A stretch of 64,000 nucleotides of DNA, from the NCBI RefSeq assembly GCF_014851765.1, contig NZ_JACVAI010000004.1, positions 124,001 through 188,000 on the forward strand, read 5' to 3'. Both the position numbers and the translations under genes were made by a program. Every line of letters starts with the position of its first letter. Positions within the stretch are counted from its first letter, which is position 1. Below are positions 17,182 to 26,032 of the stretch, in pieces. The notes below the pieces were generated by a model. It did no database searches, had not been told where the DNA came from, and saw nothing but the letters and a program-made list of their open reading frames with translations. The DNA comes from Pseudomonas sp. PDM04 (GTDB lineage Bacteria > Pseudomonadota > Gammaproteobacteria > Pseudomonadales > Pseudomonadaceae).

Positions 17182-19884
17182 ATGACTGCCAACATTCATT
17201 CCTCGACGCCGGAATTGAAGGTAAAGGACCCGCGAAGCCAGTTGGTTCGCAGCGTGGGCTACTGTCGCACTCACCCGGGAGAAATGCCGGAGTCGCGCAT
17301 CACCCGCCAGGTGTACGACACGATCGGGCACCAGCGGGCGGGCTGGGACCCACGGCAATGGGCCACGGCGGGTGACCCTAATCTGACACGGGTCCATACC
17401 CTCTCCGGCGAGCCATTACTAAGCTGCAGTGTTGATTCAGGCTGGAAGCTCAGGATGCCGGGCATCGCCCACGAGCTTCGATGCGAATGGGACGGTCGGG
17501 GCATTCACCGTTGGATCGACTACGACAACCAGTTACGTCCGACCGCCTTGTCGGAGCGGGTTGGCGACGAACCACCGGTGACCAGCGAACGCATGGCCTA
17601 CGGTGATAACCGTACTGAGTTCGCCTTGCGCAATCAATGCGCACGCCTGATTCGCCAGGATGATCCTGCCGGTTGCCTGCATGCCGGTGACTACGACCTC
17701 AGGGGATCAAGGCTCAGCGAAACCCGGCATTTCACCAGCGATATGTCGCTTGCCAACTGGCCAGAGCGCTGGGTTGACCGAGATGAAAAACTCATCGCGG
17801 AGGGTGAAACCACCGTCTGGCGATTCAGCGCTGTGGGCGACCTGCTGTCCCAGACCGACGCTCGAGAAAACCAACGCCTCTTTGCTTATGGCATCGCCGG
17901 CCAGGTGCTACGAATAGACATGAAACGCATCGGATTACCCAGTACCCCTTTGCTCACAAGCAGGCGTTACAGCGCAACCAGGCAGATCGAGCACGAAACG
18001 GCCGGTAACGGTGTTGAAACGACCCGTTGCCTTGACGCTCAGGACGACCGACTGCTGCGACTGACTTCCGTTCGTTCAAGCCGCGTCTTCCAGGACCTTG
18101 CCTACGAGTACGACCCCGTCGGCAATATCAACCGGATTCAGGACTTCGTGCCGGTCGCGCGATACTTCAAAAATCAACGCACTGACGCCATCAACCAATA
18201 CCGATATGACTCGCTGTCACAATTGATTGAAGCAAGCGGTCGTGAATGCATCGCCAACCCGGATGAGTTAAGCACTTACAAGCAAACCTTTTCATATGAT
18301 CAGGCGGGTAATTTGCTGAGCCTTGTCCATGAGGGTGTTCGGGGCTACACCCGGCAAATGGTGACCGAGCCCTCAAGTAACCGCAGCCTGGTCAAACCGG
18401 AAACGGGTGAGCCGGACTTCATCAAAAGCTTCGACAGCAACGGCAATCTGCTGGTGTTATCACCGGGCGCTCAGGCGATGCACTGGGATTGTCGCAATCG
18501 ACTCAGCGAGGTCGTTCAAGTCTCGAGGCCCGTTGTCCCTGATGACGATGAACGCTATCGCTACGACAGCGGCGGCCAGCGGCTGCGCAAGGTCATCCAC
18601 CGCAAGACAAAATCGGCAAGTTCGACCCGCGAGGTGCGTTATCTGCCAGGTCTGGAAATTCATTACACCGGTGATGACGAAGTGCGCTACGTGATGGGCG
18701 TCGACTCAGGCGACTGCAATGCCCGGGTCTTGCATTGGCATCAAACATCACTCGAAAACGCGGCCAATGATCAAATCCGTTACAGCCTGGGTGATCACCT
18801 CGGATCCTGCACGCTGGAACTGGACGAAAACGCCGCAATCATCAGCCATGAAGGTTATTACGCTTACGGTGAAACGGCTTGGTGGCTTGCGCGAGGTGAA
18901 ACGGAGGCCAGCTGCAAAACCCATCGGTTTTGCGGGAAGGAGCGGGATGCCACCGGACTTTATTACTATGGGTTTCGCTATTACGCGCCCTGGTTACAGC
19001 GCTGGATCAATCCGGATCCGGCGGGAGATATTGATGGGTTCAATCGGTACAGGATGGTGCGCAATAATCCGTTGCGATTCAGGGATAGCCAGGGTTTGTC
19101 GCCGGTTCAACCCATTAATGATTTTGAAAGATGGCTGGTCAATCAAGGAGCGGTAATACGGTACCGTCGCGCCGACGACTTGCCTGAAGGACTGAGAGAC
19201 GAGTTCGAGAGCGACTTCTCCAGCGCAATCGACTTTACGCGCGATGCGTTAAGGGCTTTAGGGCAGGAATATCTGTCAGAAGATACTAAAGATAAACTTG
19301 GCATCGTTTTTGGAAAACGAAGTAACGAGCAGTACTTGAAGATGGCTGCCGAAGCGGCGAAGGAAAAACTGGATACATTACTCTCTGCCGCAATGGAGGA
19401 TTACATTAGCGGAGATCGGTTCGTGTTTGTCAGCGCTAACCCGGCAGATCCTAGTTCACAAGCATATACCCCCGTTACAAATGTAAACGCGGATAAGTTC
19501 ATCTACATTCCCCCTATGATGTCGAGCGAATCAGCAACCATGAGAGCCGCTATACTTTTACATGAGCTTAGCCATGTCCATGCCGGCACTCTTGACTTCT
19601 GGTATTTGTTTGCCGCGACCTCGCGTAACGCTCAGCAAACGGCTATCGATGCTTCCGTGCAGGCCGACACCGAAGCCCCCTTCCGAGATCCCGCACGCGT
19701 CCCCGATCTATCTAGGCTCCCCGACAGCCTGAAAGCAGCCAAACTGGAGCTCGTAAAACAGGCAATCGCCAAGTACCCCGATGTGGAACGTCAGCACTCG
19801 GCTGCGCGGATTACTGTCTTCACCCACAACGCCGACAGCCTCACCGCTCTGATTCTCCAGTTCAGACCTCAGCAGACTCACTGA
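17182..19884 (+). CDS. TccC-like RHS toxin with C-terminal zincin (aspzincin-like) domain
   Basis: A 900-residue TcC/TccC-type protein. Residues 1-555 form the RHS/YD-repeat shell (for example YDPVGNINRIQD, YDQAGNLLSL, FDSNGNLLVL). The RHS-associated core follows at about 555-640, with GKERDATGLYYYGFRYY, NPDPAGDIDGFNRYRMV and RNNPLRF, matching insecticidal TccC proteins, where the core self-cleaves and frees a variable effector. The C-terminal 260 residues are lower in GC and contain HELSH at 794-798 followed by GTLDFWY at 802-808. This fits an HExxH zincin with an M35-like GTxDxxY element. No TcA, TcB or immunity gene is present in the window. The start has no clear ribosome binding site. 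It overlaps cdhR by 7 bases at the 3' end. Confidence 0.85.
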   Translation: MTANIHSSTPELKVKDPRSQLVRSVGYCRTHPGEMPESRITRQVYDTIGHQRAGWDPRQWATAGDPNLTRVHTLSGEPLLSCSVDSGWKLRMPGIAHELRCEWDGRGIHRWIDYDNQLRPTALSERVGDEPPVTSERMAYGDNRTEFALRNQCARLIRQDDPAGCLHAGDYDLRGSRLSETRHFTSDMSLANWPERWVDRDEKLIAEGETTVWRFSAVGDLLSQTDARENQRLFAYGIAGQVLRIDMKRIGLPSTPLLTSRRYSATRQIEHETAGNGVETTRCLDAQDDRLLRLTSVRSSRVFQDLAYEYDPVGNINRIQDFVPVARYFKNQRTDAINQYRYDSLSQLIEASGRECIANPDELSTYKQTFSYDQAGNLLSLVHEGVRGYTRQMVTEPSSNRSLVKPETGEPDFIKSFDSNGNLLVLSPGAQAMHWDCRNRLSEVVQVSRPVVPDDDERYRYDSGGQRLRKVIHRKTKSASSTREVRYLPGLEIHYTGDDEVRYVMGVDSGDCNARVLHWHQTSLENAANDQIRYSLGDHLGSCTLELDENAAIISHEGYYAYGETAWWLARGETEASCKTHRFCGKERDATGLYYYGFRYYAPWLQRWINPDPAGDIDGFNRYRMVRNNPLRFRDSQGLSPVQPINDFERWLVNQGAVIRYRRADDLPEGLRDEFESDFSSAIDFTRDALRALGQEYLSEDTKDKLGIVFGKRSNEQYLKMAAEAAKEKLDTLLSAAMEDYISGDRFVFVSANPADPSSQAYTPVTNVNADKFIYIPPMMSSESATMRAAILLHELSHVHAGTLDFWYLFAATSRNAQQTAIDASVQADTEAPFRDPARVPDLSRLPDSLKAAKLELVKQAIAKYPDVERQHSAARITVFTHNADSLTALILQFRPQQTH

Positions 19885-20861
19885 ATCATCGGCGCCTGTG
19901 AATCGCTGGCTGCTTGGCGTACGCCACCACTACGCCGATCCTCTCTTGGACACCGCTCAAACCGCGCCCGATAACTGCGGGTGAAATACGACGGCGATTC
20001 AAACCCGCAGGCAATGCTCACTTCCAGCACGCTCATGTCGGTCTGGCGCAATAACTGCCGGGCCTTTTCCAGCCGTAACCGCAGGTAGAAGTTGCTGGGG
20101 GTGTCGTTCAGGTGCAGGCGAAACAGGCGTTCGAGCTGCCGGCGCGTCACCTTGATCGACTCGGCCAGGGCCAGGGTGGTCAGCGGCGGCTCGCTCTGCT
20201 GTTCCATCTCGCCGATCACCTGCACCAGCTTCTTGTTGCGGATGCCGTAGCGGGTGGCGACTTCCATGCGCTGGTGGTCCTTGCGCGGACGGATGCGGCC
20301 CAGCACGAATTGCTCGCTGACCTGAATCGCCAGCTCCGGACCGTGGGCCTGGGCGATCAGGTCGAGCATTAAATCGATGGAAGCGGTGCCCCCGGCGCAG
20401 GTGATGCGCCGACGGTCGATCTCGAACAGCTCCTGGGTGACGCTGAGCTGCGGATACGACTCCTTGAACGCATCGATGGCTTCCCAGTGCAGGGTCAGGC
20501 GATGACCGTCGAGCAGGCCGGCTTCGGCGAGGACGAAGCTGCCGGTGTCGATGGCGCCGAGGGTCACGCCCTCCTTGTCCAGCCGGCGCAGCCAGTGTTG
20601 CAGGGCCGGCGTGGCGAACTCCAGCGGTTCGAACCCGGCGACGACCAACAGCGTCGCGCCTTTCTTCAATGGCTCCAGCGCGGCATCGGCGTTGACCGAC
20701 ATGCCATTGCTGGCCAACACCGCCCCACCATCGGCGCTCAATACATGCCAGCGATACAGCTCGCCGCGAAAGCGATTGGCGACCCGCAACGGCTCGATGG
20801 CCGAGATGAACCCGATGGCCGAGAAACCCGGCATCAACAACAAGTAGAAATCCTGGGACAT
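19878..20861 (-). CDS. cdhR: AraC/GATase1-like transcriptional regulator of carnitine catabolism
   Basis: A 327-residue regulator with an N-terminal DJ-1/PfpI-like (glutamine amidotransferase 1) ligand domain (LLLMPGFSAIGFISAIEPL onward) and a C-terminal AraC DNA-binding domain (VTRRQLERLFRLHL...SVLEVSIACGFESPSYFTRSYRARF). It is divergent from the caiX-cdhCAB operon, which is where CdhR, the carnitine-responsive activator, is encoded in P. aeruginosa. The start at 20861 (MSQDFYLLLMPGF) fits the family; a GTG three codons upstream is possible. The stop overlaps the toxin gene end. Distinguished from GbdR by position and by its shorter N-terminus. Confidence 0.92.
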   Translation of the reverse strand: MSQDFYLLLMPGFSAIGFISAIEPLRVANRFRGELYRWHVLSADGGAVLASNGMSVNADAALEPLKKGATLLVVAGFEPLEFATPALQHWLRRLDKEGVTLGAIDTGSFVLAEAGLLDGHRLTLHWEAIDAFKESYPQLSVTQELFEIDRRRITCAGGTASIDLMLDLIAQAHGPELAIQVSEQFVLGRIRPRKDHQRMEVATRYGIRNKKLVQVIGEMEQQSEPPLTTLALAESIKVTRRQLERLFRLHLNDTPSNFYLRLRLEKARQLLRQTDMSVLEVSIACGFESPSYFTRSYRARFERCPREDRRSGGVRQAASDSQAPMIQ

Positions 20862-20944
20862 GGAGCGCACTCGATTTCAGGTCACGAGAGGCGGGAAGCG
20901 TTTCGACGTTGATACGCCACTTGCAAGCGGCATTCAAGAGCACA

Positions 20945-20979
20945 GGTCGCTGCAGTGCAAGAGCGGGTCGCCGCAGTGC
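20945..20979. promoter_or_regulatory. 21-bp-period direct repeat upstream of caiX (probable CdhR/GbdR operator)
   Basis: GGTCGCTGCAGTGC at 20945 and GGTCGCCGCAGTGC at 20966 match at 13 of 14 positions with an exact 21-base period, placing both on one DNA face. The proximal copy ends 14 bases before a TAGGCT -10 candidate (20994-20999), so it would cover the -35 region, as expected of an AraC-type activator. Confidence 0.65.
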
Positions 20980-21069
20980 GTTTTTACCGGGGCTAGGCTG
21001 CGTAACGTTGGCATCACCGGCGCACAGACGCCGGAATCCACAATAAACGAACTGCCGAGGAAACCTGAG

Positions 21070-22014
21070 ATGAAACGACTGATCAGCAGCTGTGTTCTTG
21101 CACTCAGCGGTACCGCTTTCCTGAGCGCCAGCGTCATGGCGGCCGAACCTGCGTCGTGCCAGAACGTGCGCATGGGCGTCGTGAACTGGACCGATGTGAT
21201 CGCCACCAGTGCCATGACCCAGGTTCTGCTCGACGGCCTCGGCTATAAAACCAAACAGACCAGCGCCTCCCAGCAAATCATCTTCGCCGGCATCCGCGAC
21301 CAGCGCCTGGACCTGTTCCTGGGCTACTGGAACCCGCTGATGACCCAGACCATCACACCGTTCGTCGACGCCAACCAGGTCAAGGTGCTTGATGCGCCGA
21401 GCCTGAAAGACGCACGCGCCACCCTCGCCGTGCCGACCTACCTTGCCGACAAGGGCCTGAAAACCTTCGCCGACATCGCCAAATTCGAAAAGGAGCTGGG
21501 CGGCAAGATCTATGGCATCGAGCCAGGCTCGGGCGCCAACACCCAGATCAAGGCCATGATCGCCAAGAACCAGTTCGGCCTCGGCAAGTTCCAGCTGGTC
21601 GAGTCCAGCGAGGCCGGCATGCTCGCCGCCGTGGACCGCGCCGTACGCCGCAAGGAGGCGGTGGTGTTCTTCGGCTGGGCGCCGCACCCGATGAACGTCA
21701 ACGTGCAAATGACTTACCTGACCGGCAGCGACGACGCCCTGGGCCCGAACGAAGGCATGGCCACCGTGTGGACTGTCACCGCCCCGACCTACGCAGAGCA
21801 ATGCCCGAACATCGGGCGCCTGCTGACCAACCTGACCTTCACCGCCGAAGACGAGAGCCGGATGATGCAGCCGCTGCTGGATCACAAGGACGCACTCGAA
21901 TCGGCCAGGCAATGGCTCAAGGATCACCCGCAAGACAAAGCGCGCTGGCTTGAGGGCGTCACCACCTTCGACGGCAAGCCGGCGGCTGAAAACCTGAAAC
22001 TCACCAGCAACTGA
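21070..22014 (+). CDS. caiX: Periplasmic carnitine-binding protein
   Basis: A 314-residue substrate-binding protein of the OpuAC/ProX type with a signal peptide (cleavage after about residue 24, VMA-AEP). Aromatic cage segments seen are NWTD, GYWNP and FGWAPHP, which in this family bind trimethylammonium groups. In P. aeruginosa CaiX delivers carnitine to the CbcWV membrane complex; here too no permease or ATPase gene is adjacent, and cbcWV lie at 31080-33100. It is the first gene of the carnitine operon, with GAGGAAA before the ATG at 21070. It is clearly paralogous to CbcX. Confidence 0.92.
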   Translation: MKRLISSCVLALSGTAFLSASVMAAEPASCQNVRMGVVNWTDVIATSAMTQVLLDGLGYKTKQTSASQQIIFAGIRDQRLDLFLGYWNPLMTQTITPFVDANQVKVLDAPSLKDARATLAVPTYLADKGLKTFADIAKFEKELGGKIYGIEPGSGANTQIKAMIAKNQFGLGKFQLVESSEAGMLAAVDRAVRRKEAVVFFGWAPHPMNVNVQMTYLTGSDDALGPNEGMATVWTVTAPTYAEQCPNIGRLLTNLTFTAEDESRMMQPLLDHKDALESARQWLKDHPQDKARWLEGVTTFDGKPAAENLKLTSN

Positions 22015-22129
22015 ATCATCCGAACCTGGCCACCGATTCGCAGCCCGAGGGGCTGCGAACGGCACCACCACGCCCGGCTTTTCACCCGGAAAGCTTTCAC
22101 CTCAAGCACTCGCCTGTAAGGAACCACCC

Positions 22130-23017
22130 ATGAACCACGACGTCATCATCACCTGCGCACTCACCGGTGCTGGCGACACGACCGCCAAGAGCCCGCACGT
22201 GCCGGTCACCCCGAAACAAATCGCCGCGGCCGCCGTGGAAGCCGCCAAGGCCGGTGCCACTGTGGTCCACTGCCACGTACGCAACCCCGAAACCGGCAAG
22301 TTCAGCCGTGACGTGGCCTTGTACCGTGAAGTCATGGAACGCATCCGCGAAGCGGACATCGACATCATCGTCAACCTCACCGCCGGCATGGGCGGCGACC
22401 TGGAGATCGGCGCGGGTGAGAACCCCATGGAGTTCGGCCCGAACACCGACCTGGTCGGACCGCTGACCCGCCTGGCCCACGTCGAGGAACTGTTGCCGGA
22501 AATCTGCACCCTCGATTGCGGCACCCTGAACTTCGGCGATGGCGACACCATCTACGTGTCGACCCCGGCGCAACTGCGCGCCGGTGCCAAGCGCATTCAA
22601 GAGCTGGGCGTAAAAGCCGAGCTGGAGATTTTCGACACCGGTCACCTGTGGTTCGCCAAGCAGATGATCAAGGAAGGCCTGCTCGACGATCCGTTGTTCC
22701 AGCTTTGCCTGGGCATCCCGTGGGGTGCGCCGGCGGACACCACCACCATGAAAGCCATGGTCGACAACCTGCCGGCGGACGCGGTCTGGGCCGGGTTCGG
22801 CATCGGGCGCATGCAGATGCCGATGGCCGCGCAGGCCGTACTGCTCGGCGGCAACGTGCGGGTCGGGCTGGAGGACAACATCTGGCTGGACAAGGGCGTA
22901 CTGGCGACCAACGGCCAACTGGTCGAGCGCGCCAGCGAAATCCTCAGCCGCATGGGCGCCCGCGTCCTGACCCCGGCCGAGGGCCGCAAGAAAATGGGCC
23001 TGACACAGCGCGGTTGA
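22130..23017 (+). CDS. cdhC: 3-Dehydrocarnitine:acetyl-CoA trimethylamine transferase (BKACE family)
   Basis: A 295-residue beta-keto acid cleavage enzyme. The zinc-binding HCH of the family is H47-C48-H49 in VVHCHVRNPETGK. It is expected to combine 3-dehydrocarnitine with acetyl-CoA to give betainyl-CoA and acetoacetate. It follows caiX and precedes cdhA, the order known from P. aeruginosa. The ATG at 22130 has AAGGAAC upstream. A REP pair follows before cdhA. Confidence 0.92.
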   Translation: MNHDVIITCALTGAGDTTAKSPHVPVTPKQIAAAAVEAAKAGATVVHCHVRNPETGKFSRDVALYREVMERIREADIDIIVNLTAGMGGDLEIGAGENPMEFGPNTDLVGPLTRLAHVEELLPEICTLDCGTLNFGDGDTIYVSTPAQLRAGAKRIQELGVKAELEIFDTGHLWFAKQMIKEGLLDDPLFQLCLGIPWGAPADTTTMKAMVDNLPADAVWAGFGIGRMQMPMAAQAVLLGGNVRVGLEDNIWLDKGVLATNGQLVERASEILSRMGARVLTPAEGRKKMGLTQRG

Positions 23018-23036
23018 TCCCCACCTTACGCAACCC

Positions 23037-23112
23037 CCTGTGGGAGCGAGCCTGCTCGCGAAAATGGTACGACCGACGCTTTTCTGCGCCTGGAACACCA
23101 TCGCGAGCAGGG
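23037..23112. repeat. REPIN with truncated right half, between cdhC and cdhA
   Basis: A full REP copy at 23037-23061 faces CCATCGCGAGCAGGG at 23098, where the inverted mate breaks off. It lies within the carnitine operon. Confidence 0.85.
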
Positions 23113-23168
23113 ACCAGGCGTCCCCCTCGCCACCACATGAAGTCACCGAATTCATTCAGGAAGTCACC

Positions 23169-24134
23169 ATGACCTTCATCACCAACATCAAAACTTTCGC
23201 CGCCCTGGGCAGCGGTGTCATCGGCAGTGGCTGGGTGGCCCGCGCCCTCGCCCACGGCCTCGACGTGGTGGCCTGGGACCCGGCTCCCGGCGCCGAAGCG
23301 GCACTGCGCAAACGCGTGGCCAATGCCTGGGGAGCGCTGGAAAAACAGGGCCTGACGCCCGGCGCCTCGCAGGACCGCCTGCGCTTTGTCAGCACCATCG
23401 AAGAATGCGTGCGCGATGCCGACTTCATCCAGGAAAGCGCCCCGGAACGCCTCGAACTGAAACTGGAACTGCACAGCAAGATCAGCGCAGCGGCCAAACC
23501 CGACGCACTGATCGGCTCCAGCACCTCGGGGCTGTTGCCGAGCGAGTTTTACGAGAGTTCGACCCATCCGGAACGCTGCGTGGTCGGCCACCCGTTCAAC
23601 CCGGTCTACCTGCTGCCACTGGTGGAAGTGGTGGGTGGCAGGAACACCGCACCCGAAGCGGTGCAGGCGGCGATGAGCGTCTACGAATCCCTGGGCATGC
23701 GCCCGCTGCACGTGCGCAAGGAAGTGCCGGGCTTCATCGCCGACCGCCTGCTCGAAGCGCTGTGGCGCGAGGCGCTGCATCTGGTCAACGACGGCGTGGC
23801 AACCACCGGTGAAATCGACGACGCGATCCGCTTTGGCGCGGGCCTGCGCTGGTCGTTCATGGGCACCTTCCTGACCTACACCCTGGCCGGTGGCGATGCC
23901 GGCATGCGTCACTTCATGGCGCAGTTCGGCCCGGCGCTGCAGTTGCCGTGGACCTACCTGCCGGCACCGGAGCTGACGGAAAAGCTGATCGATGACGTGG
24001 TGGACGGCACCGGCGAACAGCTGGGCAAACACAGCATTTCGGCACTGGAGCGCTATCGTGACGATTGCCTGCTGGCCGTGCTCGAGGCGGTGAAAACCAC
24101 CAAGGCCAAGCACGGGATGAGCTTCAGCGAATAA
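23169..24134 (+). CDS. cdhA: L-carnitine dehydrogenase
   Basis: A 321-residue NAD-dependent enzyme with the 3-hydroxyacyl-CoA dehydrogenase fold, oxidising L-carnitine to 3-dehydrocarnitine. The dinucleotide site is GSGVIG at 14-19; GHPFNPVYLLPLVEVVGG carries the catalytic-histidine region. The length equals characterised CdhA. An open frame upstream to 23040 is REP sequence (it would encode MGASLLAK) and is not part of the gene. The start ATG at 23169 follows AGGAAG. Confidence 0.93.
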   Translation: MTFITNIKTFAALGSGVIGSGWVARALAHGLDVVAWDPAPGAEAALRKRVANAWGALEKQGLTPGASQDRLRFVSTIEECVRDADFIQESAPERLELKLELHSKISAAAKPDALIGSSTSGLLPSEFYESSTHPERCVVGHPFNPVYLLPLVEVVGGRNTAPEAVQAAMSVYESLGMRPLHVRKEVPGFIADRLLEALWREALHLVNDGVATTGEIDDAIRFGAGLRWSFMGTFLTYTLAGGDAGMRHFMAQFGPALQLPWTYLPAPELTEKLIDDVVDGTGEQLGKHSISALERYRDDCLLAVLEAVKTTKAKHGMSFSE

Positions 24135-24146
24135 CAGGCCCGGCCC

Positions 24147-24213
24147 CATCGCGAGCAGGCTCGCCCCCACAAGGACAACGCGGTCAACTGTGGGAGCGAG
24201 CCTGCTCGCGATG
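24147..24213. repeat. REPIN between cdhA and cdhB
   Basis: Two inverted REP copies (24147-24170 and 24188-24213) in the opposite order to most pairs in this window. It lies within the carnitine operon, 39 bases before cdhB. Confidence 0.88.
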
Positions 24214-24251
24214 AAGACGGTGCAATCACCAAACCTTCTGGATCAGCCGAC

Positions 24252-24728
24252 ATGCCCTTCCTCACCACCTACCAGACCCGCATCATCCCCGACTGGGTCG
24301 ACTACAACGGCCACCTGCGCGACGCGTTCTACCTGCTGATCTTCAGCTACGCCACCGACGCCCTGATGGATCGCCTGGGCATGGACAGCCACAACCGCGA
24401 AGCCAGCGGCCACTCGCTGTTCACCCTGGAACTGCACCTCAATTACCTGCACGAAGTGAAGCTCGACGCGGACGTCGACGTGCGCACGCAGATCATCGGC
24501 CACGACAGCAAACGCCTGCACCTTTATCACAGCCTGCACCTGGCCGGTGACGACAAGGAACTGGCAGGCAACGAACAGATGCTGCTGCACGTCGACCTCG
24601 CCGGGCCGCGATCCACCCCGTTCAGCGAGACGACACTGGCCAGCCTGCAAGCCATCGTCGCCGACCAGGCCGACCTGCCGGCTCCCGACTACATTGGCCG
24701 GGTGATCGCTCTACCGACAAAAAAATAA
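24252..24728 (+). CDS. cdhB: Betainyl-CoA thioesterase
   Basis: A 158-residue hot-dog fold thioesterase of the 4HBT type (TRIIPDWVDYNGHLRDAFYLL, with the DYNGH active-site region). It should hydrolyse betainyl-CoA to glycine betaine, the step that joins carnitine breakdown to the GbcAB pathway. It is followed after 13 bases by the gamma-butyrobetaine hydroxylase gene, and gene order matches the carnitine operon of P. aeruginosa. Confidence 0.9.
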   Translation: MPFLTTYQTRIIPDWVDYNGHLRDAFYLLIFSYATDALMDRLGMDSHNREASGHSLFTLELHLNYLHEVKLDADVDVRTQIIGHDSKRLHLYHSLHLAGDDKELAGNEQMLLHVDLAGPRSTPFSETTLASLQAIVADQADLPAPDYIGRVIALPTKK

Positions 24729-24741
24729 TCAGGAGATCGCC

Positions 24742-25905
24742 ATGAACAACGCCGCAGCGCTCGCCGACTTTCGTACCTATCCGTTGATCAGCGCGCTGAA
24801 TGGCGTGCAGGCCCTGGCGGATCGTGTTCTGGTCAAGTGGGCCGACAACCGCGTCAGCCCCTTCCATCATCAATGGCTGCGGGACAACTGCCCGTGTGTG
24901 CAATGCGTCTACACCGTGACCCGTGAACAAGTGCTGGAAATCGTTGACGTCGCCCAGGACCTGACGGCCACTGACGCCGGTATAGACGGTCAAGGTTGCC
25001 TGAGCATCGACTGGCAGGATGGTCACCACAGTCGCTTCGACCCCGGATGGTTGCGGGCGCATGCCTACGATGACGAATCCCGCGCCGAGCGCCTGGCCAG
25101 CAAGCCCGGGGCCAGGCTCTGGCACAGCGATCTGGCGCTGCCGGTCTTCGAATATTCGGCGCTGATGAACGACAACTCTGCGTTGTTGCAATGGTTACTG
25201 GCCGTGCGCGATGTCGGCCTGACCCAGGTGCGCGGCGTGCCCACCGAGCCCGGCTCGCTGAAGCTGATCGCCCAGCGGATCTCGTTCATCCGCGAGAGCA
25301 ATTTCGGCGTGCTGTTCAACGTGCAATCCAAGGCCGACGCCGACAGCAACGCCTACACCGCCTTCAATCTGCCCCTGCACAGCGACTTGCCGACCCGCGA
25401 GTTGCAACCGGGGCTGCAATTCCTGCATTGCCTGGTCAACGACGCCGAGGGCGGCGAGAGCATTTTCGTCGACGGTTTTGCCATCGCCCAGGCGTTGCGC
25501 GAGGAAGACCCCGGGTCGTTTCAGGCGCTGTGTGAAATCCCCGTGGAGTTCCGCAACAAGGACCGCCACAGCGACTACCGCTGCCTCGCGCCGATCATCG
25601 CGCTGAACGCCCTGGGGCAGGTGTCGGAAATCCGCATGGCGAACTTCCTGCGCGGGCCGTTCGACACCTCGGTGGAGCAGATGCCCACCCTTTACCGGGC
25701 TTATCGGCGGTTCATCGAAATGACCCGCGAGCAGCGCTTTCGGGTGATGCAAAGGCTCAACCCGGGCGAGCTCTGGTGCTTCGACAACCGGCGCACACTG
25801 CATGCGCGCAATGCGTTTGACCCTGCCACCGGGGCGCGGCATTTCCAGGGGTGTTATGTGGATCGCGATGAGCTGTTGTCGCGGATCCTGGTGTTGCAGC
25901 GTTAG
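24742..25905 (+). CDS. Gamma-butyrobetaine hydroxylase (2-oxoglutarate dioxygenase)
   Basis: A 387-residue Fe(II)/2-oxoglutarate dioxygenase that makes L-carnitine from gamma-butyrobetaine. The N-terminal zinc domain has C50, C52 and C55 (HHQWLRDNCPCVQC). Iron ligands are H213 and D215 in LHSDLPTREL and H354 in RTLHARNAF; R366 probably binds 2-oxoglutarate. The gene follows cdhB with an AGGAG site, so the operon can feed gamma-butyrobetaine into the carnitine route. Close relatives act on trimethyllysine, but the context favours gamma-butyrobetaine. Confidence 0.9.
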   Translation: MNNAAALADFRTYPLISALNGVQALADRVLVKWADNRVSPFHHQWLRDNCPCVQCVYTVTREQVLEIVDVAQDLTATDAGIDGQGCLSIDWQDGHHSRFDPGWLRAHAYDDESRAERLASKPGARLWHSDLALPVFEYSALMNDNSALLQWLLAVRDVGLTQVRGVPTEPGSLKLIAQRISFIRESNFGVLFNVQSKADADSNAYTAFNLPLHSDLPTRELQPGLQFLHCLVNDAEGGESIFVDGFAIAQALREEDPGSFQALCEIPVEFRNKDRHSDYRCLAPIIALNALGQVSEIRMANFLRGPFDTSVEQMPTLYRAYRRFIEMTREQRFRVMQRLNPGELWCFDNRRTLHARNAFDPATGARHFQGCYVDRDELLSRILVLQR

Positions 25906-25993
25906 ACAGAATCAACCTCATCGTCGGAACGCCGCCCGGAGCAGGCTCGCGATGGGGCCCACCCAAACCCCACAAAACCCCAGGATTCACGGA

Positions 25994-26032
25994 CAAAAAA
26001 AGCCCCGATGCAAGCCGTGACAGGATCGGGGC
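25994..26032 (-). terminator. Intrinsic terminator on the minus strand
   Basis: Stem GCCCCGAT (26002-26009) and ATCGGGGC (26025-26032), followed on the minus strand by seven T residues. The plus-strand reading has no T-tract, so it is not an ordinary terminator for the carnitine operon. Confidence 0.75.

Noticed and set aside
17182..19884. T6SS Rhs toxin with immunity gene
   Set aside because: The core motifs match TccC of Tc toxins, there is no PAAR or VgrG gene, and the following gene is cdhR on the opposite strand, so no immunity gene is present.
23040..23168. Open frame starting in REP sequence ahead of cdhA (and similar ones ahead of 45752, 7759)
   Set aside because: REP copies read in frame as MGASLLA- or SRAGSLPQ-like peptides; the start choices inside the genes have ribosome binding sites and family openings.
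25994..26032. The stem-loop as terminator of the carnitine operon
   Set aside because: No T-tract on the plus strand; the T-tract is on the minus strand.
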